Part shown: in pieces, positions 26,791 to 35,904 of the stretch
How the letters are laid out: each line of letters begins with the position of its first letter
Numbering within the stretch: position 1 is the stretch's first letter
From: Pedobacter cryotolerans
GTDB lineage: Bacteria; Bacteroidota; Bacteroidia; Sphingobacteriales; Sphingobacteriaceae
Length of the DNA: 64,000 nt
Assembly (NCBI RefSeq): GCF_005116475.1
Contig: NZ_SWBO01000012.1
Span: forward strand, 1-64,000
Direction: 5' to 3'
Translations under genes and position numbers: made by a program
The notes under the pieces: generated by a model
What the model saw: only the letters and a program-made list of their open reading frames with translations
Told to the model about the DNA's origin: nothing
Database searches by the model: none

Positions 26791-26840
26791 GTCATCCTGA
26801 GCTTGTCGAAGGATTATTAGAGTCTTCCACAAGCTCAGTG
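26791..26840. repeat. Palindromic intergenic repeat
   Basis: CTGAGCTTGT (26797-26806) and ACAAGCTCAG (26829-26838) are perfect inverted arms, with GGA / TCC pairs inside. It lies just after the sugar dehydrogenase stop and may also end its transcript. Confidence 0.6.
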
Positions 26841-27034
26841 TAAAGGTTTAATAATTATCGTTTGATAGTTTATCGGCGAATATTTTTATTTGAAAAGCAA
26901 TCGCACTGCTCCTCGGTTGCGATAGGCCTGCTAAACGCTTTATTTCGGGGGTAACAGAAGAAGTTACCCCTACATGCTCGCTTATATCAGGTTTATGAGA
27001 CAAGAGATCATGCTAATAACAAAAAGTTTTTAAT
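26841..27034. other. Gap between the dehydrogenase and DUF3667 genes
   Basis: No gene. A short block GGGGGTAACAGAAGAAGTTACCCC near 26947-26970 (GGGGTAAC / GTTACCCC) can form a small hairpin. Confidence 0.45.
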
Positions 27035-27083
27035 AAGCTTTGACAAAATTCTATACAGTTTCATAGAAATTTTGTCAAAGCTT
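27035..27083. repeat. Long near-perfect inverted repeat
   Basis: A left arm of 20 nt starting AAGCTTTGACAAAATT and a right arm of 21 nt ending in its complement pair with a single bulge around an 8-nt loop. It lies 12 nt after the stop of the DUF3667 gene and may act as its terminator, although the T-tract is weak. Confidence 0.72.
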
Positions 27084-27095
27084 GAAGTTTGTAGC

Positions 27096-27896
27096 TTAAG
27101 CTTTTGGTGGCTTCATATATTGTAAAGCCTCAGGGCCTTTAATAAAAGCATAAATAAATCCACCAACCATCGCAATTATAAGCAAAATAAAATAAGCCAT
27201 AACAGCCAAAAGAACCGAAAGTAGCGATCTCCCAATAATAGTTGTTAAAGATTTTTCTGGATAAAAGCATTTAAAAAACCAACTTATAATAATTGGAATA
27301 ACCAAAGTAGATAGAAGTGAGATTTTTAGAAATGTATCAGTATCCGTTTTGAAGAAATATAATATCGGATAAACGATCACAATACTAAAAATCATATAAT
27401 AAGAAATTATATACGAATTCATAATAACATGTTCATAATAATTCTGACCCCAATTTGAAAATGCTAATTTAGTACATACTGCAAAAAGAGGAATGAGCAT
27501 TAAGTAGATAATTGAAGTATAACTTGATAGAAAAGCCATAACATCATTCATAAATGGAGAATTAAGTTGTTGAGCTGAAAAAGATTCACCCATTATTTCG
27601 CCCATATTTAAAACCTTGTAGCCAATAAAAGTAGCAATACTAGTTAATAAAAAAACCAAGAGTATCGGTTTATAATGGTTTACTCTATCGCCAGTAATAA
27701 AATCTCTTGCAGTTTTACCCGGATTTTTTATGATGTTTTTTACAGAATAAAGAAAACCTTTATTGGTATGGATTAGAACATATTGAATTTCATCAATTAC
27801 ATATTTTTTGTCAATTCTTTTAAATTTTTTCTGTCCGCAGTTACTGCAAAAGTTGGCGTTAATATCGTTATTACAATGATGGCAAATGTATTCCAT
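27096..27896 (-). CDS. DUF3667 membrane protein with zinc ribbon
   Basis: A 266-residue protein. The N terminus carries a zinc ribbon (CHHCNNDINANFCSNCGQ, four cysteines in CxxC pairs). Then come the family blocks DEIQYVLIHTNKGFLYSVKN and NPGKTARDFITGDRVNHYKP, followed by about five membrane segments (85-255). This pattern is the DUF3667 family, common in Bacteroidota and of unknown function. A small two-segment membrane protein lies 18 nt upstream on the same strand. Confidence 0.8.
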   Translation of the reverse strand: MEYICHHCNNDINANFCSNCGQKKFKRIDKKYVIDEIQYVLIHTNKGFLYSVKNIIKNPGKTARDFITGDRVNHYKPILLVFLLTSIATFIGYKVLNMGEIMGESFSAQQLNSPFMNDVMAFLSSYTSIIYLMLIPLFAVCTKLAFSNWGQNYYEHVIMNSYIISYYMIFSIVIVYPILYFFKTDTDTFLKISLLSTLVIPIIISWFFKCFYPEKSLTTIIGRSLLSVLLAVMAYFILLIIAMVGGFIYAFIKGPEALQYMKPPKA

Positions 27897-27914
27897 GGAG
27901 AGATGGCTATGATG

Positions 27915-28175
27915 TTATTTTAGATTTCGAGATTTAATTTCTTTGTTAAGGAAGTTTAGGTTAATAAAAGTTGGTAATAGTGTAATTGGTAAAGTTAACA
28001 GTGGTATTAAAACAATAAACGAATTGTTTTTAAAACCACGAGTAAAAAAGATATAGGCAAAAAATAAGGCAATTAACAGCCAAACAATAGCAATCCCTAT
28101 TAAAATGCCTTTTAAAAGATCTTTTCGTTTAATTAATTTTTCGTCCGTTAAATCACCAAATGGATTTTTAGTCAT
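27915..28175 (-). CDS. Small two-segment membrane protein
   Basis: An 86-residue protein with two hydrophobic segments (about 22-44 and 54-72, GILIGIAIVWLLIALFFAYI and VLIPLLTLPITLLPTF), charged ends and no recognised family. It lies 18 nt before the DUF3667 gene on the same strand, so co-transcription is likely. Possible partner of that membrane protein, by position only. Confidence 0.6.
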   Translation of the reverse strand: MTKNPFGDLTDEKLIKRKDLLKGILIGIAIVWLLIALFFAYIFFTRGFKNNSFIVLIPLLTLPITLLPTFINLNFLNKEIKSRNLK

Positions 28176-28264
28176 ATAGTTTTTCTGGTTGTTTGTTTTG
28201 ATGTAAAGTTAAAATAATGATCTGTAATTTAAAACACGTTAATCACTCGCAATTCAAATAAACA

Positions 28265-28681
28265 TTAGCATTTATTCTCTAGATTTTTCAGGGTGTTGTT
28301 ACAAATTTTTTCTAAAACAGCAATGTCAATATCTGAAAGCTTTTTAACATAAATGCAGGCTTTGGCAATTTTATATTTCCCTAATTGATTTAATAAATCT
28401 ACATGTTGATCTGCTTGAGATACAATATATAAGGAAAATGCAGCTTTACGTGGTGAAAAAGCAATTAACGGAGCATCACCTTCGTGGCCACTCGTATATT
28501 TGTAATGGTAACTGCCAAAACCTACAATCGTCGGTCCCCACATTTTTGCCTCAAAACCCGACCATTGTTGCATCAATTTGATGAGCTCAAAACTATCGGC
28601 TTTTTTCTGTTCATCGTCAACATAATTGTTAATGAAATCAGTAACATTAACTGCGGTTACCGCTGTTTTGTTTTTAGCCAT
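28265..28681 (-). CDS. DUF1801 family protein
   Basis: A 138-residue cytoplasmic protein. The helical start (VNVTDFINNYVDDEQKKADSFEL in part), WGPTIVGFGSYHYKY, then the strand block APLIAFSPRKAAFSLYIV match the DUF1801 (YdhG-like) fold. The family is widespread and has no firm function. The gene stop lies close to the amino acid permease gene region on the same strand (12 nt after that gene's stop), suggesting one transcript. Confidence 0.78.
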   Translation of the reverse strand: MAKNKTAVTAVNVTDFINNYVDDEQKKADSFELIKLMQQWSGFEAKMWGPTIVGFGSYHYKYTSGHEGDAPLIAFSPRKAAFSLYIVSQADQHVDLLNQLGKYKIAKACIYVKKLSDIDIAVLEKICNNTLKNLENKC

Positions 28682-28693
28682 GTCTTAAAATTG

Positions 28694-30649
28694 CTATGAT
28701 GATTGCTTAGCAAATTCTTGCCCCAGCTTACTATGTTTATAACCATATGCAAAGTAAACTACCAAGCCCACAGCTAACCAAATTCCAAAACCAATCCAGT
28801 TAGAAATACCCAATTCGCACATCATATATAAACAACTTAACAAACCTAAAACAGGTATTAATGAGAGGTTTTTTGTGATACAGTAATAGCTGGTAATGAT
28901 ACAGATGAATAAGAAAATCCACATCGGAATTTTGTGTTTAAATAAAGACCAGCCGCTCTCATATTTTTTATCGTATGAAATAGCAGACTTAGACATAAAT
29001 TCATCGTATTGCGTAGGATTAAGGTTATTTAAATAAGCTTCAGCATCAATCTGTTTGCCTTGTAAAACTACAGGACTAGCACTAATTTCATTCTTAACTG
29101 TTTCTAACTCTGTAGCACTTAATGAGGTAATAAAGGTAACAGGATCATTAATTTGAGTTTTATTGGTAATAAAGGCCGAAGTTTCGGTTTTAAATTGGGT
29201 AAAAGCAAAAACAATTGAGGCAAGTAAAGCAATAGGTACTATAAATTTAGAATTGACATAAGGAATTCTGAACTTACCGCGTTGTACGCCTGGTCTGTTT
29301 TGTAGTACCAATACGCCCGCACAAACCAAAACAAAGGCGAATAAAGTGCCTATTGAGCATAAATCGGTAACGATAGTTAAATTCATGAATAATGAAGGAA
29401 CTGCAACAACAAAACCTACTACAATTGTAGCAAATGAAGGTGTTTTATATTTGGGATGGATTTTTGAAAACTTTTTTGGTAATAAACCATCACGGCTCAT
29501 GCTCATCCATATACGAGGTTGCCCCATTTGAAAAACCAATAATACGCTTGCCATTGCAAAAACTGCACTTACCGCAATAATACCACTCATTAATTTTAAG
29601 TCGATGGCATCAAATACAAAAGCTAATGGATCGCCAACCGCTAGGGTGTCGTATTTTACAATGCCTGTTAAAACTAACGCAATTGCAACATAAAGGGTTG
29701 TACAAATGATAATGGCCCACATCATCCCTCTGGGTAAATCTCGCTGCGGATCTTTACACTCTTCTGCAGTTGTAGAAATGGCATCGAAACCTATATAAGC
29801 AAAAAATACTGCAGAAACTCCTTTTAAAACACCCGAAACACCATTTGGGGCAAAAGGATTCCAGTTTTTTGTATCGATGTAAAATACGCCAACAGCTAAA
29901 ACCAGTAAAATAACTGCTAATTTTACAACTACCATTGCGTTACTTGCATTACGCGATTCCTTCATTCCTCGGTAAACCAACCAAGTAATAAAAATGATGA
30001 TACCTAAAGCGGGTAAATCTGCAACGATGTGAAAATTACCAATTTTAGGTGCAGTTAACCATGCATTATTTTGTAAGGCAGTAGCGGTATCTAAATCAGC
30101 TAAGTTTTTACCAGCATTTAATAACGCATCTGCCTGTTTATTTCCATTGTAAGCAGAAAGGTAATCCATAGTTGCCCAATCTGGTATGTGTATGCCATCT
30201 ATGCCTAAAGCCGGTATTCGGATGGAGGAGAGTAATCCTGTGAAATAATCTGACCAAGAAATGGCTACTGTAATATTACCAATCGCATATTCCATAATTA
30301 AAGACCAGCCGATAATCCATGCCACTAACTCGCCAAAAGCAACATAAGAATAAGTGTAAGCACTGCCAGAAACGGGTACCATTGAGGCAAATTCTGCATA
30401 AGCAAAAGCCGCAAAACTACAGGCTACAGCTGTAAATATAAATAGAAAAATTACTGCCGGACCGCCATCTGCACTGGCTTTACCAATAGTACTGAAAATA
30501 CCAGCCCCAATAATTGCAGCAATACCAAAAGCTGTTAAGTCTCTTACGCCTAAAGTTTTATGTAATGAATCGCCATGTTCTCCATAGCCTTTTGAAGCGT
30601 CTTCTAAAATCTTACTAATGGATTTTTTTCTGAATAGTTTATCTAACAT
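28694..30649 (-). CDS. APC-superfamily amino acid permease with extra extracytoplasmic domain
   Basis: A 651-residue inner membrane transporter of the cationic amino acid type. The start GVRDLTAFGIAAIIGAGIFSTIG and the later FFAYIGFDAISTTAEECKDPQRDLP are hallmarks of the APC fold (each given in full only for identification). About 12 to 14 membrane segments are visible. Compared with the paralog at 60890 (474 residues), it has an insert near 165-205 and a polar stretch of about 95 residues near 490-585 (INDPVTFITSLSATELETVK, then NNLNPTQYDEFM). The inserts are probably outside the membrane. Substrate unknown. Confidence 0.87.
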   Translation of the reverse strand: MLDKLFRKKSISKILEDASKGYGEHGDSLHKTLGVRDLTAFGIAAIIGAGIFSTIGKASADGGPAVIFLFIFTAVACSFAAFAYAEFASMVPVSGSAYTYSYVAFGELVAWIIGWSLIMEYAIGNITVAISWSDYFTGLLSSIRIPALGIDGIHIPDWATMDYLSAYNGNKQADALLNAGKNLADLDTATALQNNAWLTAPKIGNFHIVADLPALGIIIFITWLVYRGMKESRNASNAMVVVKLAVILLVLAVGVFYIDTKNWNPFAPNGVSGVLKGVSAVFFAYIGFDAISTTAEECKDPQRDLPRGMMWAIIICTTLYVAIALVLTGIVKYDTLAVGDPLAFVFDAIDLKLMSGIIAVSAVFAMASVLLVFQMGQPRIWMSMSRDGLLPKKFSKIHPKYKTPSFATIVVGFVVAVPSLFMNLTIVTDLCSIGTLFAFVLVCAGVLVLQNRPGVQRGKFRIPYVNSKFIVPIALLASIVFAFTQFKTETSAFITNKTQINDPVTFITSLSATELETVKNEISASPVVLQGKQIDAEAYLNNLNPTQYDEFMSKSAISYDKKYESGWSLFKHKIPMWIFLFICIITSYYCITKNLSLIPVLGLLSCLYMMCELGISNWIGFGIWLAVGLVVYFAYGYKHSKLGQEFAKQSS

Positions 30650-30747
30650 GGATTATGTTTAGTTTGCTCAAACTTAAAAAATTATCGTATAAAAATCACT
30701 AAAGCGCTATATAAAAATATCAACTATTTAGTTTGTAGGGAGTTAAC

Positions 30748-30775
30748 AAAAAAGTCGTAACCAAAAGCTACGACT
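30748..30775 (-). terminator. Terminator after the M3 peptidase
   Basis: AGTCGTA (30753-30759) pairs with TACGACT (30769-30775) around a 9-nt loop, followed on the minus strand by TTTTTTG. Confidence 0.72.
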
Positions 30776-30812
30776 AATTATGTTGAATATGTTTGTAATT
30801 GAAAATTAAAAA

Positions 30813-32528
30813 CTAACCCAGTTTGTCTAACTCTACCTTTACAAAATTGGCTAGCTCATTAACGTATTCAGCACTAAAATCAAATTTAATTCCAGCTGTT
30901 TCATAAATTTCATTCATCGGTTTGGTGTATCCTAAAGCTAAAGCTGCCAAATATTGTTCGAGTGCTTTTTCGGGATTTTCTTTGTAGTTTTTCCAAACTG
31001 CTATCGCACCTAATTGCGCAATCGCGTATTCGATATAATAAAATGGCACTTCAAATAAATGCAATTGTTTTTGCCAAAGGTTACCAAATTGTTGCTCAAA
31101 ATCTGTAAAGTCGGCAAAACCAGCACCAAAACGAGTATAAATTTGTTTAAACGCAGTTTCTCTATCTGCAGCGTTATGATCAGGATTGGTATAAATCCAA
31201 TGTTGAAACTGATCGATTACTGCTACCCATGGCAAAGTTTTTAAAACATCGGCTAATTGTTCTTTTTTGGCTCTAATTAAATCTTCTTCGTTATCAAAAT
31301 AAACATCCCATTTATCCATAGAAATTAGTTCCATACTCATTGAAGCTAATTCTGCTACTTCTGATGGACAATGTTTAAAATCATTAAGCTCTAAGTTTGC
31401 AGTTAAAAAAGTATGTATCGCATGGCCACCTTCATGAACCATTGTGGTTAAATCTCTTAAGGAGTTGGCCGAGTTCATGAAAATAAATGGAGCTCCAGTT
31501 TCTGCTAAAGGATAATTGTAACCTCCTGGCGCTTTGCCCATTCTGCTTTCAACATCAAAAAGGCCATTAGCTTTCATTATTGCTAATTTTTCTCCTAAAC
31601 TTGGATTTATTGCATTGAAACAATCAATACTTTTATCAATTAATTCTTGCCCATTGTTAAACGGCTTTAAAGCAGGTTTACCAGTTGTACTTACTTCCAT
31701 GTCCCATGGTTTTAACTCTTGTAAACCTAAGGCTTCCTTTCTTTTTTCTGCTTGTGCTCTTAAAACTGGTACAACTTCTTTTTCAATTGCTTCTGCAAAC
31801 TTGTAGCAATCTTTTGGGGTATAATCAAAACGACCTAAAGCCTGAAACATGTAATCACGGTAGTTCTCAAAACCAGCATTTAAAGCAACCTGATGGCGCA
31901 TTTTAATTAATTCATCAAATAAAATATTCAATTCATCTTTATCTGCTAATCTGCGTTGTTGTACTGTTTCCCAAGCATTTTGTCTAACCGATCTATCAGT
32001 ATCTTTTAAAAAATTAGAGGCCTGCTCTAAAGTATATTCTTGATTGTTTATGGTTACGCTCATTGCACCAGTAATGCCTTGATATTTTTGCTGAGTAACC
32101 TGTAATTTGGTAAACAATTCAATATTTTCTTCTCGATACAACTCTAAAGCTTTTTTTACCGCTCTGATGTATACAAAATATTTATCTTGATCAAGCTCAT
32201 CAATAAATGGGCTATCATTTAGTTTTTTGTTCAACTCATTGGCCACAGGCGATATTTTGGGCTCAATTTCTGTTGCGAAATATTGAAAATCTTTAACTAA
32301 ACTCTCATTAGCTGTATCGCAACTCATTTTAATGTATCTCCAAGCAAAATTTTCTTCAAGCGCAGCTTCTAACTCACTTTTATCTTTCAGCCAATTTTCT
32401 AAATCTGCCACATTGTTGAGTTCTCTTTTTAGCAATTCATCAAAAATTGGCGCTAAATTTTCCCACTCCATTTTAAGGTCTTGAGGAATATATGTTCTTT
32501 GTTTTTTGTTTATGATTAAATTATCCAT
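30813..32528 (-). CDS. M3-family oligoendopeptidase
   Basis: A 571-residue cytosolic zinc peptidase of the PepF/thimet type. The zinc site HEGGH is at about residues 365-369, with the distal glutamate expected about 25 residues on (SEVAELASMSMEL). The length and the C-terminal YAIAQLGAIAVWKNY are typical. It degrades short peptides. It is monocistronic, with its own terminator. Confidence 0.9.
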   Translation of the reverse strand: MDNLIINKKQRTYIPQDLKMEWENLAPIFDELLKRELNNVADLENWLKDKSELEAALEENFAWRYIKMSCDTANESLVKDFQYFATEIEPKISPVANELNKKLNDSPFIDELDQDKYFVYIRAVKKALELYREENIELFTKLQVTQQKYQGITGAMSVTINNQEYTLEQASNFLKDTDRSVRQNAWETVQQRRLADKDELNILFDELIKMRHQVALNAGFENYRDYMFQALGRFDYTPKDCYKFAEAIEKEVVPVLRAQAEKRKEALGLQELKPWDMEVSTTGKPALKPFNNGQELIDKSIDCFNAINPSLGEKLAIMKANGLFDVESRMGKAPGGYNYPLAETGAPFIFMNSANSLRDLTTMVHEGGHAIHTFLTANLELNDFKHCPSEVAELASMSMELISMDKWDVYFDNEEDLIRAKKEQLADVLKTLPWVAVIDQFQHWIYTNPDHNAADRETAFKQIYTRFGAGFADFTDFEQQFGNLWQKQLHLFEVPFYYIEYAIAQLGAIAVWKNYKENPEKALEQYLAALALGYTKPMNEIYETAGIKFDFSAEYVNELANFVKVELDKLG

Positions 32529-32595
32529 AATAGTTTAAATGTTGTAATGTTGAAACGTTGGAAAGTTCAGAATTCATATCTTGATAAACCTAAAA

Positions 32596-33459
32596 TCATT
32601 TTAATCCTGTTCTAAGAAAGGTATCTATTAAAAAGCAGGCCGCAAATATTACCGATGCATAGCCGTTGGTAGTGGCAAAAGCTCTATCTACTTTGCTAAT
32701 ATCATTCGGTTTTACCAATAAGTGCTGATAAATTAACATGGCACAGAAAAAGGCAATGCCGATGTAATAAACCCAACTAAACTGAGCAAAGAATATTGGA
32801 AGTATAACGCATAATGCGGATAAAACATGTAAAACTACAGAAAGTCTTAAAGCATTTTTAATGCCTAGTGCAGCTGGAATTGAATGTAATTTTTGTTCGC
32901 GATCAAAATTTTCATCTTGCAAAGCGTAAATGATATCGAAACCACTTACCCAAAATAAAACTGCGAACGAATAAAATAATGGTACAATGTTAAAAGCTCC
33001 CGTTACGGCAATATAAGCGCCAATAGGTGCAAGCGCCAAACCTAAACCTAAAACTAAATGGCACAATGCAGTAAAACGTTTGGTGTAGCTATAAAATAGC
33101 ACCACAAAAAGCGCAATTGGCGAAAGATAAAAACAAAGCGGATTGATAAAATAGGTAGCAATAACGAATAAAATGCAGTTTACAATTACAAATGTTAAAG
33201 CTTCGCTTGCAGAAATTTTTCCTGCTGGAATATCTCTTGTAATCGTTCTAGGATTTTTTGCATCAATATTTCTATCTAAATATCTATTAAACGCCATAGC
33301 AGCATTTCTGGCAAAAACCATGCAAAGTATAACTAGTAAAAAAAGGAACCAATTAAACGGATTTGCTGTAGTGGTAACACCTAAAAAAAAGCCAATTAAG
33401 GCAAATGGTAATGCAAAAATGGAGTGTGCAAATAAAACTAGCGAAAAATATTTCTTCAT
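32596..33459 (-). CDS. UbiA-type prenyltransferase for quinone synthesis
   Basis: A 287-residue membrane enzyme with about eight to nine membrane segments. The first Asp-rich motif is seen as NRYLDRNIDAKNPRT and the second as DIIYALQDENFDREQ, together the UbiA signature. It belongs to the UbiA-like group used for menaquinone precursors in organisms without ubiquinone. It lies near ubiE (34383), whose product methylates demethylmenaquinone, so a menaquinone role is likely. The exact acceptor (classical or futalosine route) is not decidable here. Confidence 0.85.
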   Translation of the reverse strand: MKKYFSLVLFAHSIFALPFALIGFFLGVTTTANPFNWFLFLLVILCMVFARNAAMAFNRYLDRNIDAKNPRTITRDIPAGKISASEALTFVIVNCILFVIATYFINPLCFYLSPIALFVVLFYSYTKRFTALCHLVLGLGLALAPIGAYIAVTGAFNIVPLFYSFAVLFWVSGFDIIYALQDENFDREQKLHSIPAALGIKNALRLSVVLHVLSALCVILPIFFAQFSWVYYIGIAFFCAMLIYQHLLVKPNDISKVDRAFATTNGYASVIFAACFLIDTFLRTGLK

Positions 33460-33473
33460 TATTTATATTAATA

Positions 33474-33553
33474 TCGTCTTTGCGAGGAAGAATGACGAAG
33501 CAATCTATCCTGTAAACAAGATTGCTTCGTCGCTACGCTTCTCGCAATGACGA
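33474..33553. repeat. Palindromic intergenic repeat (best-formed copy)
   Basis: GACGAAGCAATCT (33495-33507) and AGATTGCTTCGTC (33519-33531) are perfect arms; outer arms TCGTCTTTGCGAG and CTCGCAATGACGA also pair with one mismatch. The whole unit is an 80-nt hairpin between the UbiA-type and engB genes. Confidence 0.78.
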
Positions 33554-33570
33554 GGCAATTTTATTGCTAT

Positions 33571-34215
33571 TTATTCTTTATTACTGGCAGCGTAAAACTG
33601 TGGATCAATTTCAGGCTTAACAAAATCTTCGTTTACTTCTTGTACAAACTGTAGCAATTTTTCTCTTCCTTGATTTTTTTCTGCCGAAGTAACAAAAAAC
33701 GGCGGAACTTCTTCGAACCAACCTAAAAGTGTTTTATTAAATTTGGCTACATTTTGGTCTGTTTTGGGAGCCGATTGTTTATCTGCTTTGGTATAAACCA
33801 ATGCAAATGGAATTTGGCATTCGCCTAGCCAAGAGCAAAATTCTAAATCTATTTTTTGTGGCTCTAGTCTGCTGTCTATCAACACAAAAACACATTGTAG
33901 GTTTTCTCGTTTGGTTAAATAGTTTCTAATAAACTTTTCCCATTTTTCTCTGCTGCTTTTAGAAACTTTAGCATATCCATAACCTGGTAAATCTACAATA
34001 TACCATTTTTCGTTAATTAAAAAGTGATTAATGAGCTGTGTTTTACCTGGTCTTTGTGATGTTTTTGCCAAGCCTTGTACATTAACCAACATATTAATGA
34101 GTGATGATTTGCCTACGTTAGAACGACCAATAAATGCATATTCGGGTAATTCTGGTAAAGGTAAAGCAGAAACTTTTGTATTGCTAACAACAAATGTGGC
34201 AGATTTTATAATCAT
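33571..34215 (-). CDS. engB: Ribosome biogenesis GTPase EngB (YihA/YsxC)
   Basis: A 214-residue GTPase needed for late 50S subunit assembly. Motifs: G1 GRSNVGKSS (about 28-36), G3 DLPGYGYAKV and G4 TKADK, with G5 near VTSAEK. The order and length match EngB. It is divergent from ubiE. Confidence 0.95.
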   Translation of the reverse strand: MIIKSATFVVSNTKVSALPLPELPEYAFIGRSNVGKSSLINMLVNVQGLAKTSQRPGKTQLINHFLINEKWYIVDLPGYGYAKVSKSSREKWEKFIRNYLTKRENLQCVFVLIDSRLEPQKIDLEFCSWLGECQIPFALVYTKADKQSAPKTDQNVAKFNKTLLGWFEEVPPFFVTSAEKNQGREKLLQFVQEVNEDFVKPEIDPQFYAASNKE

Positions 34216-34364
34216 ACCACAAAGGTAAGAAATTATGGTTGTAATGTTTCAAGGTTTAAATGATGTTGTAGAGTGCTCTGAAACATTGCAATAGCCAAAC
34301 TTTGTAAAATAAATCATGCTAAACACATTTTCCATCTTACATTTCACATTTTACATTGATTATG

Positions 34365-34372
34365 TATCTTTG
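34365..34372 (+). promoter_or_regulatory. ubiE -7 box
   Basis: TATCTTTG is a perfect TAnnTTTG box 10 nt before the ATG at 34383, giving a very short leader. It would drive the ubiE-porT pair and perhaps the genes beyond. Confidence 0.6.
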
Positions 34373-34382
34373 ACCAACAATT

Positions 34383-35111
34383 ATGAACCCACAAGTTACA
34401 CCTTACGCAAACGAAAATTCGAAAAAAGAACAGGTAGCTACTATGTTTAACAACATATCTGGTACTTATGATTTTTTAAACCATTTCCTTTCTTTAGGTA
34501 TCGATATCATTTGGCGCCGCAAAGCGATAAAAGAATTAAAGGCTATTAAACCTAGGTTGATATTAGATGTAGCAACAGGAACTGGAGATTTTGCTTTCGA
34601 ATCGATTGATATTTTGCAGCCTGAAAAAATTGTTGGCGTAGATATTTCTGCCGGAATGCTTGAAGTAGCTAAGAAAAAAATTAATGATCGCAATTTAAGC
34701 CATATTTTTTCTGTTCAGTTAGGAGATTCAGAAGGTTTAAATTTCGAAGATAATACTTTTGACGCCATTACCGTGGCTTTTGGAGTTAGAAATTACGAAA
34801 ATTTAGAAAAAGGTTTAGCAGACATGCTTCGTGTTTTAAAACCAGAGGGAAAAATTGTGATTTTAGAATTCTCGAAACCGAGATCTTTCCCTGTTAAGCA
34901 AAGCTATAATTTATACAATAAATACATTACGCCATTTTTCGGGAAGCTTTTTTCTAAAGATGGTAGAGCATATTCTTACTTGCCAGAATCTGTTGCTGCT
35001 TTTCCTGATGGGAAAGATTTTACGGCTGTGATGGATAAAGTTGGATACAAAAATACCAAACACAGACCTTTAACGTTTGGAATAAGTGCCATTTATACCG
35101 GGTTTAAATGA
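34383..35111 (+). CDS. ubiE: Demethylmenaquinone methyltransferase
   Basis: A 242-residue SAM-dependent methyltransferase for the last step of menaquinone synthesis. Motifs: FNNISGTYDFLNHFLSLGID, ILDVATGTGDFAF (SAM site), and VAFGVRNYENLEKGL, all typical of UbiE/MenG. It overlaps the following probable porT gene by 4 nt (ATGA). Confidence 0.95.
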   Translation: MNPQVTPYANENSKKEQVATMFNNISGTYDFLNHFLSLGIDIIWRRKAIKELKAIKPRLILDVATGTGDFAFESIDILQPEKIVGVDISAGMLEVAKKKINDRNLSHIFSVQLGDSEGLNFEDNTFDAITVAFGVRNYENLEKGLADMLRVLKPEGKIVILEFSKPRSFPVKQSYNLYNKYITPFFGKLFSKDGRAYSYLPESVAAFPDGKDFTAVMDKVGYKNTKHRPLTFGISAIYTGFK

Positions 35112-35857
35112 TCAAAAGAATAACGCTTTTTATAAGTTTTTTTTTATTTAGTATCAGCATTGCTACTGCTCAAAATTGGGGTGGAGGTATTGATGATGAA
35201 CAATTTAATTTTGGTTTTAGCTTTCAGTACGTTGTATCAGAATATAAATTAACCAAAACAAAAAATTGGCGTGCTCCTTATTTTGATGTTGAACAGAATG
35301 CTTACGTAACCGATTCTCTTAAATCACTTTCATCTCCTACATCTGCAGGCTTTGGAATAGGATTTTTAATAAAATCTAAGCTTACCTCACATATTGATGC
35401 ACGCTTAACGCCAACTTTAGTTTTTAATGATAGGCTATTGAATTACCAATACGTAGATAATACGGTTAATAATCCTGGCGTTGCCTTAACACAAAGAAAA
35501 GTTCAAGCAACAATGATAGAACTTCCTGTAGGGTTAAGATTAAGGTCTGATCGTTTAGGGAATTTTAGAGCATATATGGTAGGTGGCTTAAAATATTCAA
35601 TGGATTTGGCTTCAGGTAAAAAAACCAATGATGATGCAGCCGCACCCATAAATAAGCTGGTTAAAAATAAAAGAAACTTTCTGTCTTACGAAGCTGGAAT
35701 TGGTTTTGAAATGTATTTTGAGCATTTTAAAATGTCTCCAGAGCTTAAAGTATCTCACTCTTTTAAAGATATATTTCTCCATACTGGTAATCCCTACACT
35801 GATCCAATCGAAAAGGCAAAACTCAGACATTTTACCTTTAGCTTATTTTTTGAGTAA
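35108..35857 (+). CDS. porT: Outer membrane protein, probable PorT of the type IX secretion system
   Basis: A 249-residue protein with a signal peptide (cleavage after ATAQ) and a predicted eight-strand barrel: alternating aromatic strands such as FNFGFSFQYVVSEYKL and a terminal F in FTFSLFFE. The pattern and its place next to ubiE agree with PorT, an essential T9SS component, as I recall that order from flavobacteria. A T9SS cargo domain occurs at 10142. The name is probable rather than certain, since PorT belongs to a broad barrel family. Confidence 0.72.
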   Translation: MIKRITLFISFFLFSISIATAQNWGGGIDDEQFNFGFSFQYVVSEYKLTKTKNWRAPYFDVEQNAYVTDSLKSLSSPTSAGFGIGFLIKSKLTSHIDARLTPTLVFNDRLLNYQYVDNTVNNPGVALTQRKVQATMIELPVGLRLRSDRLGNFRAYMVGGLKYSMDLASGKKTNDDAAAPINKLVKNKRNFLSYEAGIGFEMYFEHFKMSPELKVSHSFKDIFLHTGNPYTDPIEKAKLRHFTFSLFFE

Positions 35858-35877
35858 GCGAAGCCATTCAAATTTGT

Positions 35878-35885
35878 TACCTTTG
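35878..35885 (+). promoter_or_regulatory. SDR gene -7 box
   Basis: TACCTTTG, a TAnnTTTG match, lies 19 nt before the ATG at 35905. Confidence 0.5.
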
Positions 35886-35904
35886 GGCTTAATTTTATCG
35901 AAGC

